Assembly (NCBI GenBank): GCA_046349085.1 | Contig: JAXMDA010000005.1 | Span: forward strand, 372,001 to 436,000 | Direction of reading: 5' to 3' | Source: JAJXWB01 sp046349085 | GTDB lineage: Bacteria; Pseudomonadota; Alphaproteobacteria; Rhizobiales; Beijerinckiaceae | Length of the DNA stretch: 64,000 nt | Translations under genes and position numbers: made by a program | Shown: in pieces, positions 53,204 through 61,932 of the stretch | Numbering within the stretch: position 1 is the first letter of the stretch | Layout of the letters: every line of letters begins with the position of its first letter | Notes under the pieces: generated by a model | The model's database searches: none | Told to the model about the DNA's origin: nothing | Seen by the model: the letters and a program-made list of their open reading frames with translations, nothing else

Positions 53204-53491
53204 TCACACGCCTTCGACCATCACGAGGCGCGCGGACGAACATTCATCGCGAATCTGCTTGAGGCCCTGGTAGACCGGGCCATTGTAGAAGGCGTCGGCG
53301 GCTTCGGCGGACGGAAACTCGAGCAGGACGATGCGGCGCGGCGACCAGTCGCCTTCATAAACCTTGTGCGGCCCGCCGCGCGCCAGATAGCGCGCCCCCG
53401 CCGCCTCCAGCGCCGGCTTCACGCCCGCCATGAAGACCTGATAGCGCTCCATGTCACGGATTTCGACGTCGAAGATCAGATAGGCGGCCAT
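53204..53491 (-). CDS. DUF1330 domain-containing protein
   Basis: A 95-residue protein of the DUF1330 (dimeric alpha+beta barrel) family. It begins MAAYLIFDVEIRDMERYQVF and contains GGPHKVYEGDWSPRRIVLLEFPSAEAADAFYNGPVYQGLKQIR. The reaction is unknown. It lies upstream of the dehydratase gene on the same strand, separated by about 80 bases. Confidence 0.92.
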   Translation of the reverse strand: MAAYLIFDVEIRDMERYQVFMAGVKPALEAAGARYLARGGPHKVYEGDWSPRRIVLLEFPSAEAADAFYNGPVYQGLKQIRDECSSARLVMVEGV

Positions 53492-53530
53492 GCTTCCCCC
53501 CGCTTTTGGAGGAGCCTAGCCGAGCGGGGC

Positions 53531-53559
53531 GAAAAACAAAAAGCGCCCGGAGGCGCTTT
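53531..53559 (-). terminator. Intrinsic terminator downstream of tRNA-Val
   Basis: On the minus strand AAAGCGCC (53559-53552) pairs with GGCGCTTT (53547-53540) around a four-base loop and runs into TTTTTGTTTTT. It follows the tRNA transcript by 65 bases. Confidence 0.85.
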
Positions 53560-53568
53560 GTCGATATT

Positions 53569-53616
53569 CCGGAGACTCGGCGGCCCGGAGACTCGTCGGT
53601 CCGGAGTGTCGATGTT
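53569..53616. repeat. Three tandem 16-bp units in the tRNA trailer
   Basis: CCGGAGACTCGGCGGC, CCGGAGACTCGTCGGT and CCGGAGTGTCGATGTT follow each other without gap (starts 53569, 53585, 53601). The third copy is diverged. They lie between tRNA-Val and its terminator. I see no gene in 53492-53623. Confidence 0.7.
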
Positions 53617-53623
53617 TAGAGAA

Positions 53624-53698
<75 letters not shown>

Positions 53699-53781
53699 TA
53701 GAGCCGGCCGGGGCCGGCAAAAGTGAGCCGGGGTATAATGGCTCGCGCGACGCCGCGCAAGCCGCCGTCGCGAAATAGGGA

Positions 53782-54162
53782 TCACGCCGCCAATAACCGC
53801 TGCACCTCGGTCACGAGGTCGCGCAGGTGGAAGGGCTTGGAGAGGATTTTCGCCTGCTTGGGCGCATTGTTGTCCGGGTTGAGCGCGACCGCGGCAAAGC
53901 CGGTGATGAACATGACCTTGATGTCGGGGTCGAGTTCGGTCGCGCGGCGGGCGAGCTCGATGCCGTCCATCTCCGGCATGACGATATCGGTCAGCAGCAG
54001 TTCGAATGGCTCTTCACGCAAGCGATTGTAGGCGGACAGGCCGTTGTCGAAGGAAATGACGTCGTAGCCGGCGTTCTGCAGCGCCTTCACGAGAAAGCGG
54101 CGCATGTCGTTGTCGTCTTCGGCGAGCAGGATTTTCAGGGGGTTGACGGGCGTGTCGGTCAT
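53782..54162 (-). CDS. cpdR: Cell-cycle response regulator CpdR
   Basis: A 126-residue single-domain receiver. The acidic pocket is in LAEDDNDMRRF, the phosphoacceptor is Asp59 in LLLTDIVMPEMDG, and Lys109 lies in LSKPFHLRDLV. Near-identical segments (FLVKALQNAGYDV, FITGFAAVALNPD) identify CpdR. It is controlled by the CckA-ChpT phosphorelay; unphosphorylated, it primes ClpXP to destroy CtrA and other cell-cycle proteins. It is divergent from the N-formylglutamate amidohydrolase gene. Confidence 0.96.
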   Translation of the reverse strand: MTDTPVNPLKILLAEDDNDMRRFLVKALQNAGYDVISFDNGLSAYNRLREEPFELLLTDIVMPEMDGIELARRATELDPDIKVMFITGFAAVALNPDNNAPKQAKILSKPFHLRDLVTEVQRLLAA

Positions 54163-54327
54163 CTCGTCCTCGTTGCGTACGATTCATAGAGCCCAAATTG
54201 TGTAAAAAACGAGTGAAACCGCACATCGAAAGACAAACCAACCGCTTCTTTCGATTGCATTCCCGCGCGTGGACAGGCGGCGCGGCCGCTGGCACATTGT
54301 CCTCCCCGAACCAGACGCGGAGGATAC

Positions 54328-55260
54328 GTGGCGGGCGTCCGGACGATCATTTCAGGCGAAACCGGCGAAACGGCTCCGCTGGAGCCGGAACTCGCCACGC
54401 CGGTCGAAATCGTCGAGCCGGTCGGCGCGGCCAACGCCCTCGTGCTGTCCTCGCCGCATTCGGGCGCCGTCTATCCCCGCCGTTTCCTGGCCAGTTCCCG
54501 GCTCGACGCCGCCACGCTGCGGCGATCCGAGGACGCCTATGTCGACGAACTCTTCGCCGGCGCGCTGGCGCTCGGCGCGCCCATGGCGCGGGCGCGGTTT
54601 CCGCGGGCCTATCTCGACGTCAATCGCGAGCCGTTCGAGCTCGATCCCCGCATGTTCGAGGGCAAGCTGCCCTCCCATGTGAACACGCGCTCGCTGCGGG
54701 TGGCGGCCGGCCTCGGCACGATCGCGCGGCTCGTCGCCGAATCGCAGGAAATCTACGCCCGCCGTATGCCGGTCGCCGAGGCGCTGCATCGGATCGAGGC
54801 AGGCTACCGCCCCTATCACGCCGCGCTCCGCCGGCTGACGCAGCGGACGCTCAAGCGATTCGGGGTGGCGGTTCTGCTCGATTGCCATTCCATGCCCTCG
54901 CATGTGGCCGGGGTCGCAGGGGCGGACGGGGCGAAGGCCGATATCGTGCTCGGCGACCGCTTCGGCACGAGCTGCGATCCCGAACTGACGGCGGTCGCCG
55001 AGGCGAATCTGAAGGCGCGCGGCTATCTGGTCCAGCGCAACAAGCCCTATGCCGGAGGCTTCATCACCGAGCACTACGGCCACCCGGCGTCGCATGTTCA
55101 CGCGCTGCAGGTCGAGATCAACCGGTCCGTCTACATGAGCGAGGCGACCTTCGAGAAAGGCCCCCGTTTCCAGCAATTGGCCGAGGACCTGACCGCCATG
55201 GCGCAGGCGTTGTCGGATTGTGCGGACGGCCTTGCCGGCTGGCGGGCGGCGGCGGAATAG
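54328..55260 (+). CDS. N-formylglutamate amidohydrolase
   Basis: A 310-residue hydrolase releasing formate from N-formyl-L-glutamate in histidine degradation (HutG-like). Landmarks are LVLSSPHSGAVYPRRFL, the DAYVDELF segment, YLDVNREPFELDPRMFEG, LLDCHSMPS and QVEINRSVYMSE, carrying likely zinc ligands. The start is a GTG at 54328 with GGAGG four bases upstream. Other hut genes are absent, and the same cpdR neighbour is common in Hyphomicrobiales, so the physiological substrate may be another N-formyl or N-acyl amino acid. Confidence 0.92.
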   Translation: MAGVRTIISGETGETAPLEPELATPVEIVEPVGAANALVLSSPHSGAVYPRRFLASSRLDAATLRRSEDAYVDELFAGALALGAPMARARFPRAYLDVNREPFELDPRMFEGKLPSHVNTRSLRVAAGLGTIARLVAESQEIYARRMPVAEALHRIEAGYRPYHAALRRLTQRTLKRFGVAVLLDCHSMPSHVAGVAGADGAKADIVLGDRFGTSCDPELTAVAEANLKARGYLVQRNKPYAGGFITEHYGHPASHVHALQVEINRSVYMSEATFEKGPRFQQLAEDLTAMAQALSDCADGLAGWRAAAE

Positions 55261-55279
55261 CCGCGGACCCCATCCCCCA

Positions 55280-55345
55280 AATAAAGAGGCCGCCGGCAGG
55301 AGCCAGGCGGCCAAGTCTTGGGAGGAAACGCCCAAAGAGGGCATG
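55280..55345 (-). ncRNA. MmgR/suhB-type small RNA (candidate)
   Basis: The minus strand between two convergent genes encodes a transcript of about 66-70 nt. Its first hairpin can form from GCCC-TCTTT-GGGC or, alternatively, TTGGG/CCCAA enclosing CGTTTCCT. It holds TTTCCTCCCA, nine of ten matching the conserved TTTCCTCCCT core I recall for MmgR (alpha-r8) RNAs, the same group as the suhB RNA motif. It ends in a perfect terminator stem GGCCGCC/GGCGGCC (55312-55288) with tail TCTTTATT. These RNAs regulate by base pairing; in Sinorhizobium MmgR limits polyhydroxybutyrate accumulation. Confidence 0.75.
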
Positions 55346-55350
55346 AAACG

Positions 55351-55379
55351 AATATCCTCCTTCGCAGGCGCAATATCAA
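55351..55379 (-). promoter_or_regulatory. Sigma70-like promoter of the small RNA
   Basis: On the minus strand TTGATA (55379-55374) and GATATT (55356-55351) are separated by 17 bases; the match is five of six and four of six to consensus. Initiation is predicted near 55345, which gives the RNA length typical of its family. Confidence 0.65.
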
Positions 55380-55419
55380 GATTTTCGTATGTGTTCAGCC
55401 TGCGTCAGGGCGACGCATA

Positions 55420-55433
55420 TTGATTTGAATCAA
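55420..55433. promoter_or_regulatory. Perfect FNR/FixK box upstream of the small RNA
   Basis: TTGAT-TTGA-ATCAA matches the FNR/FixK consensus TTGAT-N4-ATCAA exactly, and the flanking A/T extends the symmetry. Its centre is about 81 bases upstream of the predicted small RNA start, close to a class I activator position. It overlaps the stop codon of the MFS gene. Confidence 0.6.
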
Positions 55434-56713
55434 TCGCGTTCGGGGTGCAGGTCCGGCGCGCGACGATAGAAGAAGCAAGCGATCGCCAGTTGCAGCGCCA
55501 GGAGGCCGAAGACGAGCCGGAAGGCCTGCGGCGGATAGAGGCGCACGCCCTCCACGATCTTCGACCCGAAGGCCTCGATGACGAAGCCGGTGAACGCCTG
55601 CTGGGCGAAGGCGCCGCCGATCACGCCCGTATTGATGAGCGTCATGCCGCGCCCGGTCAGTTCTCGTGGAAACAGGGCCTTGCCCTGGGCGGTGAGAACC
55701 GGCGTGACGCCGAAGAAGAAGCCGAAGGCCGCCATGAAGACGGGCAGGGCGCCTGAAGGCAATTCGAAAAGGCCGCCCGACGCGAGCGTCGCCAGCGCGA
55801 GCAGGATGCCGATCAGCGCCGGGATGCGGTAGCTGGCGAACCAGCGGTCCGAGGCGCCCCAGAAGAACAGGCCGGCGATCTGCGCGCCGGCGAGAATCAG
55901 CGTCATGCGGCCGCGCGCCTCGAGCGGCAGGCCGTAGACCTGCGACAGCCAGGGGCCGATCCACAGGCCGATGATCGAGGCGAAGGCCGAGTAGGTCGCC
56001 GCCTGGACGAAGAACATGCGCCAGAAGCCGGGAATGCGCGTGGCCGCGACGACGCCGGCCGCGGCCTCGCGCAAGGATTCCGATCGGCCGTGGCGGCGGG
56101 CGACCGCTTCCGGGGCCTCGCGCGCGAACAGGAAGACGCAGGTCGCCATGATCGCGGCGATCGCCGCCGCGGTCAGGAAGGAATTGCGCCAGCCGACCGA
56201 GCCCGCAAGCCACGCGAGGGGCGCGGTGGCCGCCAGCATGCCGACGGAGCCGCCGCCGATATGGATGCCGGTGATGGTCGAGAATTTCTCGGGCGGGAAG
56301 CGCTCGGCATAGAGCGCGAGCGGCGCCATCAGGAAGGAGCAGCAGCCGAGCCCCATCAACATGCGCGCCAGCGCAAGCTCGGCATAGTCGCGGGCCTGCG
56401 CGAACAGGATCGTCGAGCCGATCATCAGCGCGGCGGTGACCAGCATCGCCGGGCGCGGACCCCAGCGGTCGATGGCCATGCCCAGCGGAATCTGCGCCAG
56501 GGCGAAGGACAGAAAGAAAATCGAGGACAGAAACCCGAGCCGCGCGGCGTCGAGATCGAACGCCCTGGCGAGATCGGGACCGATGACACCGAGCGCGTTG
56601 CGGAAGAACTGGCTCAGCATGTAAATGCCGACAAGCGCGGCGACGATGACAGCGCCGGACGAGACGGCGCGGTCGCGCTTTGCGGGCGCGGCTTCGCCCG
56701 AGGGGAATGACAT
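55430..56713 (-). CDS. MFS transporter
   Basis: A 427-residue transporter with about twelve membrane segments. The MFS signature loop after helix 2 reads GMAIDRWGPRPAML, and helix 4-5 has ARMLMGLGCCSFLMAPLALYAERFPPEKFSTITG. It is most like the nitrate/sialate/hexuronate-type or uncharacterised YcaD-like permeases; substrate unknown. ATG 56713 (MSFPSGEAAPAKRDRAV) is preferred because the frame upstream is antisense to the promoter of the divergent phosphatase gene. Confidence 0.9.
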   Translation of the reverse strand: MSFPSGEAAPAKRDRAVSSGAVIVAALVGIYMLSQFFRNALGVIGPDLARAFDLDAARLGFLSSIFFLSFALAQIPLGMAIDRWGPRPAMLVTAALMIGSTILFAQARDYAELALARMLMGLGCCSFLMAPLALYAERFPPEKFSTITGIHIGGGSVGMLAATAPLAWLAGSVGWRNSFLTAAAIAAIMATCVFLFAREAPEAVARRHGRSESLREAAAGVVAATRIPGFWRMFFVQAATYSAFASIIGLWIGPWLSQVYGLPLEARGRMTLILAGAQIAGLFFWGASDRWFASYRIPALIGILLALATLASGGLFELPSGALPVFMAAFGFFFGVTPVLTAQGKALFPRELTGRGMTLINTGVIGGAFAQQAFTGFVIEAFGSKIVEGVRLYPPQAFRLVFGLLALQLAIACFFYRRAPDLHPERD

Positions 56714-56862
56714 TGGCGTTTTCCGTCCCGACCGGCGCGTTCTTGCGCCCGATCGGGGGGCGGCGCCGCAAATGGTGGTATCACGGCCGAGCGCCTGCGC
56801 AAGTTTGCGGCCGGTCTGGCCGGGCTGCGCCAATGGAATGGGCGCGAGAGAAGAGGCGGGGC

Positions 56863-57663
56863 ATGAACGCGGTCGATTTCGAGGCTTTCGTGGCGCGGCT
56901 GGCCGATGCGGCGGGCGAGGCGACCCTGCCCTTCTTCCGCTCCGCCCTCGGCGCGCAGAACAAGGCGGGCGCCGGCGCGTTCGATCCGGTGACGGAGGCC
57001 GACCACGCCGCCGAAGTGGCGATGCGCCGGCTGATCGAGGCGCAGTTTCCGGGCCACGGAATCATCGGGGAGGAGTTCGGGACGAAGCGCGAGGAGGCGC
57101 CTTACGTCTGGGTGCTCGATCCGATCGACGGCACAAAGAGCTTCATCTCGGGGCTGCCGATGTGGGGGACCCTGATCGGCCTCAAGCACAATGGCCGACC
57201 CTGCTACGGCATGATGAGCCAGCCTTTCACGCGGGAGCGTTTCTTCGGCGACGGCCAGGCGTCCCACTGGACCGGGCCGGCGCATCGCGGGCAGGGACAG
57301 GAACGGCGCAAGCTGCGCACGCGGCCCTGCGCCGAGGTTTCCGAGGCGACGGTCATGACCACGTCGCCGCGCCTGTTCACGCCGGAGAAGCGCGCCGCCT
57401 ACGAGCGTGTCGAATCGCGCGCGCGAATCCCGCGCTACGGCGGCGATTGCTACGCCTATTGCGCGCTGGCCGCCGGCCATGTCGATCTCGTGATCGAGGA
57501 CGGGCTCAACGCCTACGACATTGTCGCGCTGATCCCGATCATCGAGGGCGCGGGCGGCGTGGTGACGACGTGGGACGGCGGCGATGCGAGCCAGGGCGGC
57601 TCGATCATCGCGGCCGGCGATTCGCGCGCGCACGAAGCGGCCATGAAATTGCTGCAGGGCTGA
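56863..57663 (+). CDS. hisN: Histidinol-phosphatase, inositol-monophosphatase superfamily
   Basis: A 266-residue phosphatase. The metal site is in IIGEEFG and VWVLDPIDGTKSFISGLPMWGTLIGL; the Lys in DGTKSF, where inositol phosphatases have Thr-Asn, marks the HisN-like branch that removes phosphate from L-histidinol phosphate in actinobacteria and alphaproteobacteria. YGGDCYAYCALAAGHVDLVIEDGLNAYDIVALIPIIEGAGG completes the fold. ATG 56863 follows GAGGCGGGGC. Other his genes are absent here, as is usual for this phosphatase. Confidence 0.9.
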   Translation: MNAVDFEAFVARLADAAGEATLPFFRSALGAQNKAGAGAFDPVTEADHAAEVAMRRLIEAQFPGHGIIGEEFGTKREEAPYVWVLDPIDGTKSFISGLPMWGTLIGLKHNGRPCYGMMSQPFTRERFFGDGQASHWTGPAHRGQGQERRKLRTRPCAEVSEATVMTTSPRLFTPEKRAAYERVESRARIPRYGGDCYAYCALAAGHVDLVIEDGLNAYDIVALIPIIEGAGGVVTTWDGGDASQGGSIIAAGDSRAHEAAMKLLQG

Positions 57664-57665
57664 TT

Positions 57666-58658
57666 GTGCTGGCGACGTTCGGCCGCTTGCTTCTCGTCGT
57701 TCTCGCGCTTGCGCCGGCCGGCGCATGGTCGGCGCTTGCGGTCTGGTTTCGCGCGCCGGCGCCGGAATGGCTGCGCAGCGCGCTTGCCGGCGCCCTCGCG
57801 CTGCTGGCGCTTGGCGCGGCCTTCTTCCTCCTTTTTCGCCGGCGCTGGCGGCCGGTCGCGCTGTTCGTCGCCGCGTTTGCCGTCACGCTCGCCTGGTGGA
57901 GCGGAATCGCGCCGCCGGCTTCCGCGAACTTTGCGGCGGATGTCGCGCGCCAGACAACTGGCAAGCTCGATGGCGATCTGCTGACGCTGACCGACATCCG
58001 CGATTTCGACTGGCGCAGCGACGCGGATTTCACGGAGCGCTGGACGGCGCGGACGTACGACCTGAAAAAGCTGCGCACGCTCGATCTCTTCCTCTCGTAT
58101 TGGGCGGGACCGGAAATGGCGCATGTCATCATCAGTTTCGGTTTCGAGGATGGCGAGCAGATTGCGTGGTCGATCGAGGTGAAGCGCCGGAAGGGCGGCG
58201 AATTTTCTCCGCTTGCCGATCTCTTCAAGAACAATCCGCTTGCCGTCGTCGCGGCCAGCGAACGCGATGTGGTGCGCGTGCGCTCCAACGTGCGCGGCGA
58301 GGACGTTCAGCTCTATCGTCTCGATGTTTATCCCGAGACGATGCGCGCGCTGCTGCTGCAATATATGCGCGACGCCAACGCGCTCGCCGCCACGCCGCAA
58401 TTCTACAATTCGCTGACGACCAATTGCACGACCACCGTCGCCCGGCTGGTCAAGGCGATCGGCAAGCCCGTGCCGCTCGACTGGCGGCTCGTCGTCAACG
58501 GCTATCTGCCGGACTATCTCTACGAAAACGACGCGCTGACCAAGAAGGTCTCGCTCGCCGAGCTTCGGAAGGCGTCGCATATCGCCGAACGCGCGAAGGC
58601 GGCGAACGACGCGCCGGATTTTTCGCAACGCATTCGCGTGGGCGTGCCGGCACCCTAG
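57666..58658 (+). CDS. DUF4105 domain-containing membrane protein
   Basis: A 330-residue protein. Three hydrophobic segments (about residues 1-20, 33-50 and 56-75) are followed by a soluble domain with DIRDFDWRSDADFTERWTARTYDLKKL and the DUF4105 core with WAGPEMAHVIISFGFEDG and FYNSLTTNCTTTVARLV, which holds an invariant Asn-Cys pair. The fold is thought to be papain-like or peptidase-like, facing the periplasm, but activity is unproven. A GTG at 57666 starts it three bases after the hisN stop. Confidence 0.87.
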   Translation: MLATFGRLLLVVLALAPAGAWSALAVWFRAPAPEWLRSALAGALALLALGAAFFLLFRRRWRPVALFVAAFAVTLAWWSGIAPPASANFAADVARQTTGKLDGDLLTLTDIRDFDWRSDADFTERWTARTYDLKKLRTLDLFLSYWAGPEMAHVIISFGFEDGEQIAWSIEVKRRKGGEFSPLADLFKNNPLAVVAASERDVVRVRSNVRGEDVQLYRLDVYPETMRALLLQYMRDANALAATPQFYNSLTTNCTTTVARLVKAIGKPVPLDWRLVVNGYLPDYLYENDALTKKVSLAELRKASHIAERAKAANDAPDFSQRIRVGVPAP

Positions 58659-58683
58659 CCCCTCACGCGCTTCGCTTCGGCTG

Positions 58684-59979
58684 CTACGCCGGCTGTGCGA
58701 CCGGGGCGCGCGCGCCTTCCGCGATCGTGCGCGGCGCCTTGTTCAGCGTCTCGATGGCGAAGCCTGCGGCCGCCTTGTAGCCGGCCATGAAGTCCGCGCG
58801 CTCCCGGGCTGAGATGACGTCGTCGATATTGTCGAACACGCCGCCGCAGCGCTCGTCCACCATGTTGAGCAGGCCGAACGGCCCCGCGCCGCGATTGCGC
58901 AGGATGACCTGCGAGATCGGGCCGCAGAGCCTTTCATCGTACGCCGCGAGCGCCGCCTCCGTCGCGCCGTGCTCGACCATGCAGGCGCCGAGCGTGCGCG
59001 CGTCGACGATCGCCTGGCTCGCGCCGTTGGAGCCGGTAGGATACATGGCGTGCGCCGCGTCGCCCAGAAGGGCGACCGGGCCGTCGCGCCACGTCGCGAC
59101 GGGATCGCGGTCGATCATCGGGTTTTCGTAAGCGATCTCCGCGCCGCGCAGCAGCGCCGGCACGTCGAGCCAGTCGTATGACCAGCCTTCGAAATGCTCG
59201 ATGAAGTCGGCAATCGCCGCTTCCCGGAACCAGCCCGCCTGTTTCCAGCCGTCCGAGGCGTCGACCGTGATTTCCGCGATCCAGTTGATCATCGCCAGCC
59301 CGGTCTTCGGATCGGCGCGCGAGATCGGATAGACGACCATGCGATGGCGATGCGTGCCGAGGCCGACGAAGGAGGAGCCGGTGCGTACAGGTTTGGCCAT
59401 CGTCACGCCGCGCCACATCAGCGCGCCGCCCCAATGGATCGGCGGCTGCTGCGGATGCATCTGCGCGCGAATGGCGGAATGGATGCCGTCGGCGCCGATC
59501 AGCAGCGCGCCTGTCGCTTCGCCGGTCGAGCCGTCGGCATGTTCGATGGTCGCGACGACGCCATTCGCAGTTTTCTCGTAGCCGCGCACGCGGGCGCCGA
59601 GCTTGACGGCGTCGCTGCCGGCGCGCGCGACGAAGGCGTCGTGCAGCAGCATGTGGAAGAGGCCACGGTGGACGGCGTATTGCGGCCAGTTGTAGCCGGC
59701 GTCGAGCCCGCGCGGCTCGGAATAGATGTCGTGGCCGTTGAGGCCGACCAGCGCCCATTCCTTCGCAGGGACGCCGACGCGGTCGAGTTCGGCGGCGCCC
59801 AGCCCGAGATCGTAGAGTTCGCGCACGGCGTTGGGCTGCAGGTTGATGCCGACGCCGAGCGGCTTCATCTCGCGCGCGGCTTCGTAGACCACGCAGGGAA
59901 CGCCGATCTGTTGCAGGGTGAGCGCGGTCGCCAGCCCTCCGATGCCGCCGCCGGCGACGATCACGCGATTGTCGGTCAT
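58684..59979 (-). CDS. FAD-dependent oxidoreductase, aromatic hydroxylase-like (PhzS type)
   Basis: A 431-residue flavin monooxygenase. The dinucleotide motif is VIVAGGGIGGLATALTLQQIG (residues 6-26), and the second FAD motif is GPVALLGDAAHAMYPTGSNGASQAIVDA. The overall layout matches the salicylate hydroxylase/PhzS-like flavin-dependent family. Substrate unknown. It is convergent with the DUF4105 gene, and its start faces the PAP2 gene across about 160 bases. Confidence 0.9.
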   Translation of the reverse strand: MTDNRVIVAGGGIGGLATALTLQQIGVPCVVYEAAREMKPLGVGINLQPNAVRELYDLGLGAAELDRVGVPAKEWALVGLNGHDIYSEPRGLDAGYNWPQYAVHRGLFHMLLHDAFVARAGSDAVKLGARVRGYEKTANGVVATIEHADGSTGEATGALLIGADGIHSAIRAQMHPQQPPIHWGGALMWRGVTMAKPVRTGSSFVGLGTHRHRMVVYPISRADPKTGLAMINWIAEITVDASDGWKQAGWFREAAIADFIEHFEGWSYDWLDVPALLRGAEIAYENPMIDRDPVATWRDGPVALLGDAAHAMYPTGSNGASQAIVDARTLGACMVEHGATEAALAAYDERLCGPISQVILRNRGAGPFGLLNMVDERCGGVFDNIDDVISARERADFMAGYKAAAGFAIETLNKAPRTIAEGARAPVAQPA

Positions 59980-60138
59980 GCCCTGGTTCCGTTTCCAACC
60001 ATCGCCTTCACCTAGCCGGGCCGGGGCCGTGTCGGCAAGTCATGCGTTAATGCGCCCTTAATGCTGAATCGTCTCTTGCCTTGTATGAAGAAACCGCGAG
60101 GCGGATAGTCGCGGACCGAACGATGGCCCGGGAGGGCG

Positions 60139-61431
60139 TTGTTGAGCGCGATTCCGACGTCGAACGCTCGATCCGGCCGCCGGCATGTCGTGCGCGTGTC
60201 CGCCGACGGCGGGTTGCGCGCGCCTCCTTTCGAATATCTGCTGTTCGCTCTGGCGCTGGCGGGCATGGCGACGGGCGGCGTGGCGATCGCGCTCGGCCTG
60301 CTGCAGGCGCCGACGACGGGCATGGTGGTCGGCGACTGGTATCTCCTGACGTCGGGCTTCATCATCGTTGCGGCGGCTGGCTCCAACCGGCGGGCGATTT
60401 TTCTGTCCGCGGCGCTGGTCGCGGTCCTGTCCGTCGCGTTCTTCCTGCCTGTCCGCCTCCTTGCGCCCGGGATCGAGCCGAAAGCCTATGTGAAGGGCGC
60501 GGTCGCGCTCGCCGCGGCGGCGAGCGTCCTCGTGCAGTTTTCCACCGCGCTGCGCCGCGGCGCCTCGTTGCGCGACAATCGGGATATGGCCGTCGCCTGC
60601 TTCGCCGTGGCGCTCGTCGTCACGCCGCTGGTGTCGGGGTGGGGCATCCAGATCAGCGCGCTGATCCCGCAGACATTCGACGCCAACGCATTGCGCATGG
60701 ACGAGGCCTTCGGGCTGCGCGTTCCGGCCTGGCTCGATGAGGCGGTGCAAGGCAGCCGCTTCGTCTCCTATGTCGTCTTCCATGTCTATATTTCGATCAG
60801 CCTGGCCATGGTCGGCTACGATCTCCTCTTCGACGAAACGCGCGAATGGCGCATGACCAAGCTGATGCTCGTGTCGTCGCTTCTCGGCTTCGTCGCCTAT
60901 TTCATTACGCCAGTCGTCGGCACGGGGTATTTTCGCGACTACGGCCAGACCGGCGCGCTGCGCGATCTTCTTGCGCACGCGAGCGCGGGCGCCGGCGTCC
61001 TGCCGCGCAACGCCATGCCGTCGCTGCACACGACATGGGGACTGATGCTGATCGTCTCGGCGACCCTGCCGGCGCGGCGCGTCCTCTGGCAAAGAGCCGC
61101 GGCTGCCCTGTTCGTCGTCTACGGGGTCCTGACGATCTGCGGCGCGTTGACCTTCGGCGACCATTATCTCATCGACTGCGTCGTCGCCGCGCCGCTGACG
61201 GCGACGATCATGCTGGCGTTCGAAGGCGCCGAGACGCGCGCGAAGCCGGGTTTTGCCGCCTGCTTCTCGACTGGCGCGGCGCTTCTGGCCGGCTGGATCG
61301 TCATGCTGCGGACCGGCGGCGGATTGCTCGAGCCGCCCGCCGTGCTGGCGATGGCGGCTGCGAGCCTCGCGCAAATGGCCGCGACGATCGCGCTCATGCG
61401 ATCCGCGCGCGCGGCGCACGGCTGGACCTGA
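60139..61431 (+). CDS. PAP2-superfamily integral membrane phosphatase/transferase
   Basis: A 430-residue polytopic protein with about ten membrane segments. PAP2 signatures are at NAMPSLHTTWG (catalytic His of motif 2) and FGDHYLIDCVVA (His and Asp of motif 3). This arrangement resembles inositol phosphotransferase-like and lipid phosphatase members, which act on phosphatidate, polyprenyl diphosphates or sphingolipid precursors. The start is TTG at 60139 or the next codon (TTG at 60142), with GGAGG just upstream; no ATG fits. It is followed at 40 bases by RidA and then the phospholipase-like gene. Confidence 0.88.
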   Translation: MLSAIPTSNARSGRRHVVRVSADGGLRAPPFEYLLFALALAGMATGGVAIALGLLQAPTTGMVVGDWYLLTSGFIIVAAAGSNRRAIFLSAALVAVLSVAFFLPVRLLAPGIEPKAYVKGAVALAAAASVLVQFSTALRRGASLRDNRDMAVACFAVALVVTPLVSGWGIQISALIPQTFDANALRMDEAFGLRVPAWLDEAVQGSRFVSYVVFHVYISISLAMVGYDLLFDETREWRMTKLMLVSSLLGFVAYFITPVVGTGYFRDYGQTGALRDLLAHASAGAGVLPRNAMPSLHTTWGLMLIVSATLPARRVLWQRAAAALFVVYGVLTICGALTFGDHYLIDCVVAAPLTATIMLAFEGAETRAKPGFAACFSTGAALLAGWIVMLRTGGGLLEPPAVLAMAAASLAQMAATIALMRSARAAHGWT

Positions 61432-61470
61432 CCGCGCATTTGTCCGATCCTTCGGCGCACGGAGGACGAG

Positions 61471-61932
61471 ATGAGCGCCGAGAAGAAAATAGCCGAGCTG
61501 GGTTTGACGTTGCCGCCGCCCGCAAGGCCCGCCGGAAATTACGTTCCCTTCAAGCGCACGGGCAGTCTGCTGCTGCTGTCGGGCGTGGGGCCGCACAAGG
61601 CCGACGGAACGTTCGTCGGCGGAATTGTCGGCGGCGATCTCTCGGTCGAGGAAGGCTACAACGCCGCGCGCCAGTGCGGCCTCGTGCTGCTCGCCAACAT
61701 GCGCGCGGCGCTCGGCTCGCTCGATCATGTGGCCGAAGTGGTGAAAGTGCTCGGCATGGTCCGTTGCACGCCGGACTTCGGCAAGCAGCCGGAAGTCATC
61801 AATGGCTGCACCGACCTGTTCGTTGAGGTGTTCGGCGACGCGGGTCGCCCGTCGCGTTCGGCTGTCGGCATGTTCGCGCTGCCGCGCGGCATCGCGGTCG
61901 AGGTCGAGGCGATGGTGGAAGTGAAGGCGTGA
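61471..61932 (+). CDS. RidA-family protein (YjgF/UK114-like)
   Basis: A 153-residue protein of the RidA superfamily, which deaminates reactive imines and enamines. It shows PPPARPAGNYVPFKRTG, LLLSGVGP, GLVLLANMRAALGSLDHVAEVVKVLGMVRCTPDF and RSAVGMFALPRGIAVEVEAM, as in the longer, two-part variants (YjgH-like). The catalytic Arg equivalent of RidA (in the ARxxxxV region) appears as GRPSRSAVGM. Its stop overlaps the next start (TGATG). Confidence 0.9.
   Translation: MSAEKKIAELGLTLPPPARPAGNYVPFKRTGSLLLLSGVGPHKADGTFVGGIVGGDLSVEEGYNAARQCGLVLLANMRAALGSLDHVAEVVKVLGMVRCTPDFGKQPEVINGCTDLFVEVFGDAGRPSRSAVGMFALPRGIAVEVEAMVEVKA

Noticed and set aside
55344..55423. A 26-residue plus-strand frame (ATG at 55343) ending at the FNR-like box.
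   Set aside because: It is antisense to the promoter of the small RNA; the terminator and promoter polarity favour a minus-strand RNA.
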